In this document: one piece after another, positions 1-6,919 of the stretch | Layout of the letters: every line of letters starts with the position of its first letter | Numbering within the stretch: position 1 is the first letter of the stretch | Origin: CAUZEO01 sp963578625 | Lineage (GTDB): Bacteria > Verrucomicrobiota > Kiritimatiellia > SLOV01 | Direction of reading: 5' to 3' | Assembly (NCBI GenBank): GCA_963578625.1 | Contig: CAUZEO010000257.1 | Location: forward strand, 1-7,873 | Length of the DNA: 7,873 nt | The notes under the pieces: model-generated | Seen by the model: the letters and a program-made list of their open reading frames with translations, nothing else | Told to the model about the DNA's origin: nothing | Databases searched by the model: none | Made by a program: the position numbers and the translations under genes

Positions 1-3000
1 CCCGGATGTCGTAATAGGAGACGGCCCCGTCGATACATTCCTCGAACACGTCATAGAACTTGGCTTGACTCAGCGCCCGCATCGACTGGGCCAGAATGAA
101 TACCTCCTGGTTCCCCCGGGTGACGAGTCGCCGTGCCGCGGCCTTGGCCTCCTCGCGGCGGTCGGATTGAATGTACATGCGCAATGCATGCCAGTCGTAG
201 TACCAGGCGAACTCCGGCTCCTTTTCGCTGAGCCAGGCGCTTTGGGTGGTCATGGTGTCGAAAAATTCGTCGGTGAAACCGGCGCTGATTTGGAAGCCGG
301 ACGGCGTAATCAGAATGTGCCGGGCCAGCAGGTCGTCGGGATACTCGGCTAGAATTTCATTGGCGATTTCTGCCGTAAACTCGGGGTCCCCCAGCGCGAA
401 AGCCATCTGCAGCAGGAGATGGCGTTCCCCCTTGGATCCGTGACGCAGGTCTTGCAACCAAGAGTCAAGGTCAGGATCCTCTCCTTCAAGCATGGCCAGC
501 ATGGAGATGGCAAGCGCCTGCGTTTTCTCGAAATCGTCGGTCGCATCGAAGGGTAGAGGCCTGCCGCCCCGACGCCCGGTGACGGCGGTTGCGTACTGCC
601 GGACCAACATGATATTCCGCATGGTAAAGAACTCTTTCGGGAACCGGTGGGCGGAATTGGCAGGTCGCGGCTTGCCGAGCGATCCGGTGCCGGCGACAGG
701 ACTGCCCCCGGCGCTCGTGAGAGGCGGTGGCATGAGCGCAATATCCTGAAGAATCGGGATGGATTCACCCCAGCGATCCTCTTCCAGGTACGCCCGGGCC
801 ACCCTGAATGCGACGCGCCAGTCGTCCTCATGATCGCGGTAGAGGCGGGCCAGCGCCTCATCGGCTTCTTCCAGGAATTCAGACCGCCTCAACTGGTCGA
901 TCCAAGTAAAAGTACGGGTAATCACGAGCCTCTCGGAGTCGGCTTGGAGACGGGACATGCCCCGCTTCCATGCAGAGAGAGCCGCGTCGCGGTCACCGCT
1001 GTCGAAATAGAGATCACCGAGCGTTTTGTAGTTGATTGCCGATGGCTCCAGATTCACCACCTTGCGATGGTAGGCAACCGCCCGTTTCAGATCCCCTTCC
1101 CGGCGGGTGAGCCCCACCAGGCGGGCCAGAACCTCAACGTCCTGCGGCTTGCGGCCGGCGAGATCCAGCAGTTCCCGTCGCGCCGCCTCGGAGTCGTCGA
1201 CCCCCTCATGCGCCGACACGATAGCCAGGGACGCAAAGGTCGGGTCGCGGGCGGAGCGCTTGATGCGCCGCAGCCGCTCCAGCATACTCGGAAATCTTCC
1301 CTGCGCAAAATACAGATCTGTGAGCGGACGCACTACGGCGAGCTTTCCGGAAATGTCTTCCGAAAGATCAACCACTTGCCAGTACGTTTCGATCGCTTCC
1401 GGAATCATGAACTGCTTTTCATACAGTGCCGCAAGTTCAATCCGGTGCGACATGTCGGTTGAAGCAAGGTGAATTGCGCGTTTCATCTTGGATAGCGCCT
1501 GGTCATCTTCACCCATACTGGCGTGGATGCGCGAAAGCATCCGGTATCCTTCCGGAGAGGCAGGCAACTCTTCGATGAATGAATTGGCCGCAGCGAGGGC
1601 TCCTTCAAGGTCTCCGACCCGCTGCAATACCGATACCATTTTCTTGAGATGATCGGTGCGTCGATTCGGTTCGAGCTCTGCGAGCCTTCGCAAAAGACTG
1701 ATCTGGCCCTCTACATCTCCGACATCCTGGTAAATACGCACCGCGAAAGAAACAATGCGTGGGTCGACCGAAGACTGGTCCAGAATCCGGTCCACCCACG
1801 TCCGCGCTTCGCCACGGCGGCGCATCGACTGTGCGTATCGTGCCGCAAGGAGAAAATCCTCCTGATCCACCTCGTCCTTAGCCTCAATCGCCGCGCAGTG
1901 CGCCGCATAAGTATCTTCAAGCCGATCGGTCCGGGCAAGCAACCGAATCCGCTGGGCTATGAGTTCATCTCCAAAAAAAACATTTGGCACCAGAGGTTCG
2001 AGCCGATCGGACTCCGCCAGCGCGTCCGGGTACTCACCGCGCCGAATCAGGAGTCGCAGATATGCCATGCCTGCGTCAAAGTCCTCCGGAGCCAGTTCCA
2101 CGGATGCCTGAGCCGCAGCCAGGCTCTCCTCGTCAAAATCGTGGTAACTCAAAACGTCGGCGAGCCGGGCCAGCGAAACTGCGCTTCTGCGTTCACCCGA
2201 CGCCATGTCCTGAAATACGGATAGCGCCGACGTCCGGTCTCCAGCCGCCTCGAAATGCTCTCCGAGATATTCGTAGTATTCGCTGACCTGCGGCGCCAAT
2301 TCTGTAGCGCGCTGATACATTTCGGTGGCCGCCTCATTGAAGCCGGCATCCGCCAGGGCCGTCGCGGCCTGCACGGCTCTCTCCGGATCCTCCGGGCGGG
2401 TGTCTGAGAGACTCCGAAGGAGACGTTCCGCCTCTGAGCGATGATCGGGGCCCTCGGTCCACACCAACCACGCCAGTCCCAGCTCCTTTCGAAAACCAAG
2501 GTGATCCGGATGGTCGCGAACCAGGACTTCAAGGTGAGGGATTGCCGATTGGTAATCTTCCATCTCCCGGCATACGGATGCGAGCCGCAGCCGGATCTCC
2601 GTGCGCGAAGGCGCGCGATCCAGCGCGCGATGCAGGATCTCTCGCGCCTCCCGCAACTGGTCCTGCATCAACAACTGTTCCGCGAGTCGAAGCATCAATT
2701 CCACTTCGTGCCCACCCGCGTCAATTCGGTTTCGGTAGTAATCGATCAACCCGGCGACATCGTTCTGCTCATGGTACATCTGCTCAATCTGGGCGTGCAC
2801 CTCGTGAAACATCCAGTTGTCGGGCCCCAGGTCGGCCAGCGCGGCGTCGTAGAGGGAAAGGGCCCGCTCCGGCTCGCCGCGTTCCACCTGAATACCCCCC
2901 AATTTGATCGAAAAGTGGATGCGCCTGTACGCGGAAAGATCATCGCGCGCCAGCAGCTTCTCGTAATGCGCAGCCGCGCCTTCTATATCACCTTCTTCAG

Positions 3001-3619
3001 AGAGAAGTTCGGCAAGTTCCTCGACAATCTGGGTGTCCCCGGGATTCAAGCTCGACATCTTTTCCCAGGTTTCCGCGGCCTCTTTCAGGCGGCCGCTCCG
3101 CAGGTAGGATCGGCCGAGCGCAGGATAAATCTGCAACAGAATTTCCTTTTCCGAGGTTCTTCCCAGCGCGGCGCTCAGGGCGGTAACCGCGCCATCGTAT
3201 TCATCCGCGAATAGAGCCAGTTCACCCCGGTAGAACAGCGGGCGCCACTGATCCGGCAATCGTTCCGCGGCGCGGTCGTAATACTGCGCTGCCGCTTCCT
3301 GGTTTCCCTGGAGATCGAATACCAGGCCGCACACCAGAGCGAGATTTCCATCTTCGGGATCTGCGGCGGCACGGGTTTCCAACTCGTCAATCCACGAGGA
3401 GAGAGTCATTGATTCAACGTGAAGTTTGTACACCTGTTCCAGCGCGGTGCCTTTGCGGGGGTTTCGAAGAAGCAGCTCCTCATATCGCTGCCTGCGCACC
3501 GCGTCTTCGTCCTCTTCCGGCCAGGCCGGAACGGAAATCAGAACCGCGGCGGCACAAAGGAAAACGGAGGAGAGGGCCCGGGGCGGGACAGACGAAGTGA
3601 GTAGGAGCCGACGGTTCAT
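1..3619 (-). CDS. Secreted tetratricopeptide-repeat (TPR) protein, C-terminus beyond the window
   Basis: The reverse strand reads open for 1206 codons from an ATG at 3619 to the left edge with no stop or frameshift, so this is the N-terminal part of a very large protein. Residues 1-32 look like a Sec signal peptide: basic start MNRRLLL, hydrophobic stretch 19-30, likely cleavage after VPA (30-32). The cysteine at 22 does not sit in a lipobox. Residues 50-70 carry LLRNPRKGTALEQVYKLHVE, which I recall at the start of similar long TPR proteins of the PVC group. Helical TPR pairs follow almost throughout, for example around 91-122, 195-227, 341-372, 446-475, 688-720 and 862-890, many ending in the typical A-x-x-x-Y/F-x-x-A/L pattern and acidic-Pro turns. 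Residues 962-998 interrupt this with a Pro/Gly/Ser-rich stretch. TPR arrays bind other proteins; the partner is unknown. The protein should be periplasmic or surface-located. No clear Shine-Dalgarno precedes the ATG, but the signal peptide supports this start. Confidence 0.9.
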   Translation of the reverse strand, partial: MNRRLLLTSSVPPRALSSVFLCAAAVLISVPAWPEEDEDAVRRQRYEELLLRNPRKGTALEQVYKLHVESMTLSSWIDELETRAAADPEDGNLALVCGLVFDLQGNQEAAAQYYDRAAERLPDQWRPLFYRGELALFADEYDGAVTALSAALGRTSEKEILLQIYPALGRSYLRSGRLKEAAETWEKMSSLNPGDTQIVEELAELLSEEGDIEGAAAHYEKLLARDDLSAYRRIHFSIKLGGIQVERGEPERALSLYDAALADLGPDNWMFHEVHAQIEQMYHEQNDVAGLIDYYRNRIDAGGHEVELMLRLAEQLLMQDQLREAREILHRALDRAPSRTEIRLRLASVCREMEDYQSAIPHLEVLVRDHPDHLGFRKELGLAWLVWTEGPDHRSEAERLLRSLSDTRPEDPERAVQAATALADAGFNEAATEMYQRATELAPQVSEYYEYLGEHFEAAGDRTSALSVFQDMASGERRSAVSLARLADVLSYHDFDEESLAAAQASVELAPEDFDAGMAYLRLLIRRGEYPDALAESDRLEPLVPNVFFGDELIAQRIRLLARTDRLEDTYAAHCAAIEAKDEVDQEDFLLAARYAQSMRRRGEARTWVDRILDQSSVDPRIVSFAVRIYQDVGDVEGQISLLRRLAELEPNRRTDHLKKMVSVLQRVGDLEGALAAANSFIEELPASPEGYRMLSRIHASMGEDDQALSKMKRAIHLASTDMSHRIELAALYEKQFMIPEAIETYWQVVDLSEDISGKLAVVRPLTDLYFAQGRFPSMLERLRRIKRSARDPTFASLAIVSAHEGVDDSEAARRELLDLAGRKPQDVEVLARLVGLTRREGDLKRAVAYHRKVVNLEPSAINYKTLGDLYFDSGDRDAALSAWKRGMSRLQADSERLVITRTFTWIDQLRRSEFLEEADEALARLYRDHEDDWRVAFRVARAYLEEDRWGESIPILQDIALMPPPLTSAGGSPVAGTGSLGKPRPANSAHRFPKEFFTMRNIMLVRQYATAVTGRRGGRPLPFDATDDFEKTQALAISMLAMLEGEDPDLDSWLQDLRHGSKGERHLLLQMAFALGDPEFTAEIANEILAEYPDDLLARHILITPSGFQISAGFTDEFFDTMTTQSAWLSEKEPEFAWYYDWHALRMYIQSDRREEAKAAARRLVTRGNQEVFILAQSMRALSQAKFYDVFEECIDGAVSYYDIR

Positions 3620-3773
3620 TGATTGCTTGTCAGACACACTAATACAATAGCACGTTCAAGGCCATACGTAGAGCGCATCTTTTATGCCGATTTTGGTTCA
3701 GAACCGGCCCACGGCGAGCCGAAATTGATGTATAGTGGCGGGAGCACGCAAAATCGGGTTCGTAGCCACCGCC
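3620..3773. promoter_or_regulatory. Divergent intergenic region between TPR gene and subtilase gene
   Basis: This 154-base gap separates two genes transcribed away from each other, so both promoters should lie here. On the plus strand TATAGT at 3731-3736 matches the sigma-70 -10 consensus at five of six positions and would start transcription about 30 bases before the ATG at 3774, but I find no good -35 at normal spacing. On the minus strand TTGAAC (complement of 3651-3656 area) resembles a -35 but has no convincing -10 at 16-18 bases. Neither gene has a visible Shine-Dalgarno. The promoter assignment is therefore only positional. Confidence 0.4.
3695..3705. repeat. Short palindrome GGTTC-A-GAACC in the divergent region
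   Basis: The sequence GGTTCAGAACC is a perfect inverted repeat with 5-base arms around one central base. It lies near the middle of the divergent intergenic region, about 75 bases from either start codon, a place where a dimeric regulator could act on both genes. An 11-base palindrome can also arise by chance, and flanking bases do not extend it, so operator function is only a suggestion. Confidence 0.25.
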
Positions 3774-5333
3774 ATGAAGAATTTCTTACTGATAGCAGGA
3801 TCGGCATTCGCTTTTCAGCTCGGCACCGCTGGAGTGGGTGCCGGCATATCCACGTCTGACGTGACCCGCGTCGACGGCCATCTTTGCGACGAACGACAGC
3901 TCCTCATTTGCTGGAAGCAAACAGCCCGAATCCTGGGGCAACCTCTGGCAACCTGCTCCACGGTGAGGTTGCTTGACGCCCTGCAACTTCCCCCCGGCGT
4001 AACGCTGGAAAACAACCGCTGCACGGACGCCTTGATCGAAACGTCTGGCGGCACGAAAATCGCATCCTCCAGCGGCCTCGATTTTTCAACGTTTCAAGTG
4101 GTTCGGCTGAACGGACGTCTCGACGTCGTGGACGCGCTCGCCGTCCTCTCCGGACACCCCCTCCTGGAATACGCCGAGCCCGATGGTTTTGGCTCCGGAG
4201 GCGGCGTGATCCCCAACGACCCGGACTTCGGCCTTCAATGGCATCTCAAGAAAATCGCCGCAACGAACGCCTGGATATACGGCCAGGGATCGACCAACGT
4301 GATCCTCGCCGTCCTGGATACAGGCTTGAACCAGGCACTGCCGGAGTTCGCCGGGCGGTTGGTTCCGGGGTATGACTTCGTGAACAATGACGCGGATCCC
4401 GACGATGATCACGGCCACGGCACCGCCGTCGCGGGCGCCGCGGCAGCGACGGCCGATAATGCGATGCTTGTGGCGGGGGTAACGTGGAATTCCCGGATCA
4501 TGCCAATCAAGGTGTTGGACAACTCCAAGAACGGCCTTTATTCATGGTGGGCGGCCGCCATTGATTTTGCCGTCACCAACGGCGCAAAAGTCATCAATCT
4601 CTCCGCCGGCGGAACCTCGAGCAACTTGACCCTGACCCAGTCCATCCTTCAAGCCATCGAAGTCGGCGTCATTTTCGTCTGCATCACCCATAACGACTCC
4701 AGCGGGACCATCCGGTTCCCGGGGCGGATCCCGGAATCGATTACGGTGGGTTCGACGGATCAGGAAGACAATAAAGCATCCTTCAGCAACTGGGGACCCG
4801 AGATCGATCTCGTCGCGCCGGGCCTTACCATCTATACGGTGGGAAACGGCGGCAACCTAACCAATTGGTACGGAACCTCTCTCTCCGCGCCGCTCGTCTC
4901 CGGAGTAGCCTGTCTGATCTCCGCTGCCAGGCCCAATCTCACCCAGGCGCAAATGCACACATTGCTCTGCGCATCCGCCGAAGATGAAGTCGGTGGCATT
5001 CTGGACATCCCCGGCTTCGACAATTTCTTTGGCTGGGGAAGACTGAACGCAGATTACGCGTTGAAACTCGCACTCGCGAAGCCAACAGCTGAATCGGTAA
5101 CGACCGGCGGCGTGGTGACGATTCAATGGCCGGTTCCTGAGAACGCCGAGACACGAAAGCCTTTCGATGTAGCGTATTCGAGCAACCTGGTTAGCTGGGT
5201 CACCATTGAATCACCGACCAACCTCGCCTATGCGGCCGGCGCGGCCGTCTGGACCGATGACGGAACCGAAACTTCTCCCGAATTCCTTGAAAGCAGCAAC
5301 CGCCACTACCGATTGGAAATTCAGTGCCGGTGA
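3774..5333 (+). CDS. Secreted S8 family (subtilisin-like) serine protease
   Basis: A 519-residue subtilase preproprotein that should cleave proteins outside the cytoplasm. Residues 1-24 form a signal peptide (MKNFLLIAGSAFAFQL then small residues). Residues about 30-137 are a prodomain; its end, with FQVVRLNGRLDVVDALAVL and LLEYAEPD (131-137), matches the inhibitory propeptides of subtilases. The catalytic domain spans about 150-435. Asp182 lies in AVLDTG, His215 in HGHGTAVAG and Ser369 in YGTSLSAPLVSGV, so the triad is complete. The oxyanion asparagine is probably Asn307, within THND where most family members have AGN. Residues 436-519 form a separate beta-rich tail with QWPV, a tryptophan-containing SWVTIES stretch, WTDDGT and a closing HYRLE, resembling C-terminal modules of exported verrucomicrobial proteins; its role is unknown. 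I chose ATG 3774 because it gives the cleanest signal peptide; an in-frame GTG at 3735 would add 13 residues. Neither start has a Shine-Dalgarno. Its natural substrate cannot be deduced. Confidence 0.95.
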   Translation: MKNFLLIAGSAFAFQLGTAGVGAGISTSDVTRVDGHLCDERQLLICWKQTARILGQPLATCSTVRLLDALQLPPGVTLENNRCTDALIETSGGTKIASSSGLDFSTFQVVRLNGRLDVVDALAVLSGHPLLEYAEPDGFGSGGGVIPNDPDFGLQWHLKKIAATNAWIYGQGSTNVILAVLDTGLNQALPEFAGRLVPGYDFVNNDADPDDDHGHGTAVAGAAAATADNAMLVAGVTWNSRIMPIKVLDNSKNGLYSWWAAAIDFAVTNGAKVINLSAGGTSSNLTLTQSILQAIEVGVIFVCITHNDSSGTIRFPGRIPESITVGSTDQEDNKASFSNWGPEIDLVAPGLTIYTVGNGGNLTNWYGTSLSAPLVSGVACLISAARPNLTQAQMHTLLCASAEDEVGGILDIPGFDNFFGWGRLNADYALKLALAKPTAESVTTGGVVTIQWPVPENAETRKPFDVAYSSNLVSWVTIESPTNLAYAAGAAVWTDDGTETSPEFLESSNRHYRLEIQCR

Positions 5334-5375
5334 CCGTCGTACCCCGCGTTTCCGATTTGTCGACGAATGCACTTG

Positions 5376-5406
5376 CCTCTTTGCTCCCTTGGGCGAGAAT
5401 TAGAGG
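5376..5406 (+). promoter_or_regulatory. Possible hairpin covering the dcd ribosome binding site
   Basis: CCTCT at 5376-5380 is complementary to AGAGG at 5402-5406, which is the Shine-Dalgarno of dcd. Between them CTCCC (5384-5388) and GGGCGAG (5391-5397) can form an imperfect inner stem. If transcribed as a leader, this could hide the ribosome binding site. The outer stem is only 5 base pairs over a 21-base interval, so this is weak and may be chance. Confidence 0.2.
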
Positions 5407-5407
5407 A
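5402..5407 (+). promoter_or_regulatory. Ribosome binding site of dcd
   Basis: AGAGGA lies 5 bases before the ATG at 5413 and is one of only two good Shine-Dalgarno sequences in the window. It fixes the dcd start, which also agrees with the usual N-terminus of the family. Confidence 0.75.
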
Positions 5408-5412
5408 CACTT

Positions 5413-5994
5413 ATGTTGAAAAATGACAAGTGGATCATCGAGCAGTCGAAAATGGGGATGATTGCCCCATTTTGCTCTGAACTGGTGACGAAGATTGGTA
5501 AAAGGCGCGTTCTTTCATACGGGCTGAGCAGTTTCGGATATGATATCCGGCTTTCGCCCCTCGACTTCCGCATCTTCCGCCAGGTTCCCGGCACCGTGGT
5601 GGATCCGAAGAATTTCCAACCTGCCAACCTGGAGTCGCAGTCGCTTCAGGAGGACGACAGAGGGCAGTTTTTCATCCTCCCCGCGCACTCCTACGCACTG
5701 GGAGTTGCCCTGGAACACCTCGAAGTGCCGCCCAATATGACCGTTCTCTGCATTGGAAAGAGCACCTATGCACGGATCGGATGTATCGCGAATCTAACCC
5801 CGGCGGAAGCCGGATGGCGGGGGCACCTGACGCTCGAAATCTCGAACTCCTCCGATGCGGACTGCCGGGTGTACGCAAATGAGGGCATCGTTCAACTTCT
5901 ATTTTTTGAGGGAGAACCCTGCTCCACGTCTTACGCCCACCGGGACGGGAAGTACCAGGACCAATCGCAAGAAGTGACGCTACCGCGGGTCTAA
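5413..5994 (+). CDS. dcd: dCTP deaminase
   Basis: Cytoplasmic enzyme that deaminates dCTP to dUTP and ammonia, supplying dUTP for dTMP synthesis. The 193-residue length is normal for the family. The start MLKNDKWIIE resembles other Dcd proteins. Diagnostic segments appear in order: SYGLSSFGYDIRLS (35-48), CIGKSTYARIG (113-123), LTPAEAGWRGHLTLEISN (128-145), YANEGIVQLLFF (154-165) and SYAHRDGKYQDQ (173-184). From family knowledge, Ser117, Arg121 and Glu142 correspond to the active-site Ser111, Arg115 and Glu138 of the E. coli enzyme, and Lys180 and Gln184 to nucleotide-binding residues near its C-terminus. Some relatives are bifunctional dCTP deaminase/dUTPase enzymes; the sequence alone does not let me exclude this. 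The gene follows the protease by 79 bases on the same strand but has its own ribosome binding site, and the two products have no evident link. Its TAA stop overlaps the stop codon of the convergent radical SAM gene. Confidence 0.96.
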   Translation: MLKNDKWIIEQSKMGMIAPFCSELVTKIGKRRVLSYGLSSFGYDIRLSPLDFRIFRQVPGTVVDPKNFQPANLESQSLQEDDRGQFFILPAHSYALGVALEHLEVPPNMTVLCIGKSTYARIGCIANLTPAEAGWRGHLTLEISNSSDADCRVYANEGIVQLLFFEGEPCSTSYAHRDGKYQDQSQEVTLPRV

Positions 5995-6917
5995 CTTTCG
6001 CTGCAACTGGCTCCGAATGCGAAGCAGGAATAACAGCGGTGGTGTCCGAGCATCACCCGGACCTTCATGCTTTCGGTGAGTGACGCGCCCAAGTCGTAGT
6101 CCTCGTCGTCGTCCACCAGTGTGCAGGCATAGACGCGCACCCGCTCGTTTTTCTTCAGGACAAACTTTGTGTAGTTGCACATGAACGCTTTGCGGCTCTC
6201 TTCGGCATGATAGGTGGTCATGCACTGTTCCGTTATTTCCGGAACACGGGGTACGGATCCCGGTGTCAGAAAATCTGGGAAGCTCACGATGTTGACCGAT
6301 GCCGGCACGCCGACCGCAGCCAGGTGCGGATGAAATTTCCGGTCGACGGCCTTCTCGTCCTCGTCCTTTTCGCGCTGACGGGCGATCGAAACGTCAAACC
6401 CGAATTCATAGAGCCGGCCCAGTGTCTCGAGAGCGCGGCGGAAATTGCCGGGCCCCCGGCCTGCGTCATGCCGCGCCGCGTCGGGATAGTCGATGCTGAT
6501 TCTGAATTTAACCGCGAAGGGTTTTTCCCGCAAAGGAAGAATCTCAGAGAGCCGATTGGTCAGCGGCTCGGTGGCGTTGGTCAGCACCAGGCAGGGACGG
6601 CGGTCCAGCGCATACGATAGAATTTTCACGAATTCAGCAATGACAAAGGGCTCGCCGCCGGTAAACGAAAACTGCTCCACACCCATTTTCATCGCTTCGT
6701 CGATGAACGGCTTCGCGTCTACGAAGTCCAGCGGATTGATTCGATTGTCCCCCGGCTTTGAATCTTCCAGGCAGAAAGGGCAACGAAGGTTGCAGGTCGT
6801 GCCGGTGTGGAACCAAAGCTCCGTCAGCTTCTCCGGCTGGATGTAACCCCGCGGATCTCCCTTCGAAGTGTTCAACCAATCGGACCTTGTAATGTGATGC
6901 AATGGTTCGGTTTTCAT
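5991..6917 (-). CDS. Radical SAM enzyme with cysteine-rich C-terminus, substrate unknown
   Basis: A 308-residue radical SAM protein that should cleave S-adenosylmethionine with a [4Fe-4S] cluster to start radical chemistry. The cluster motif C-x3-C-x2-C is TCNLRCPFC (Cys42, Cys46, Cys49), preceded by ELWFHTG. FSFTGGEPF (83-91) is the SAM-binding GGEP motif, and VLTNATEP and KFRISIDY (137-144) fit later strands of the partial TIM barrel. The region after about residue 230 holds six further cysteines (232, 247, 265, 295, 298, 305), the last three as RCYSCFAFGASC at the very end. This resembles SPASM/twitch-type domains that bind an auxiliary iron-sulfur cluster, though the exact pattern is not one I can name. 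Residues 181-193 are strongly charged (QREKDEDEKAVDR). The ATG lies 2 bases after the stop of the upstream reductase gene and has no Shine-Dalgarno, so translation is probably coupled. The reductase may supply electrons. I do not recognise a specific subfamily or substrate; peptide, nucleic-acid or small-molecule modification are all open. Confidence 0.92.
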   Translation of the reverse strand: MKTEPLHHITRSDWLNTSKGDPRGYIQPEKLTELWFHTGTTCNLRCPFCLEDSKPGDNRINPLDFVDAKPFIDEAMKMGVEQFSFTGGEPFVIAEFVKILSYALDRRPCLVLTNATEPLTNRLSEILPLREKPFAVKFRISIDYPDAARHDAGRGPGNFRRALETLGRLYEFGFDVSIARQREKDEDEKAVDRKFHPHLAAVGVPASVNIVSFPDFLTPGSVPRVPEITEQCMTTYHAEESRKAFMCNYTKFVLKKNERVRVYACTLVDDDEDYDLGASLTESMKVRVMLGHHRCYSCFAFGASCSES

Positions 6918-6919
6918 GA

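Noticed and set aside
647..1462. A 271-codon plus-strand open frame, with others at 2441-3214 and 1649-2224
   Set aside because: They lie opposite the TPR gene, whose frame is continuous over 1206 codons with repeat motifs and a signal peptide. The plus-strand translations show no motifs and are typical shadows of GC-rich coding DNA.
3735..3773. GTG at 3735 as the subtilase start
   Set aside because: It adds 13 residues before a complete signal peptide starting at ATG 3774, overlaps the TATAGT -10-like element, and has no Shine-Dalgarno. It is not fully excluded.
5373..5400. TTGCCT and GAGAAT as a dcd promoter
   Set aside because: Each box matches the sigma-70 consensus at only four of six positions, and the predicted start would be only about 6 bases from the ATG.
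5991..6917. Radical SAM protein as a prokaryotic viperin, suggested by the neighbouring dCTP deaminase
   Set aside because: The cluster motif context (TCNLRCPFC) and the cysteine-rich end do not match the viperin pattern I know (CNYxCxFC region and its C-terminal segment), and dcd is on the opposite strand, not in the same operon.
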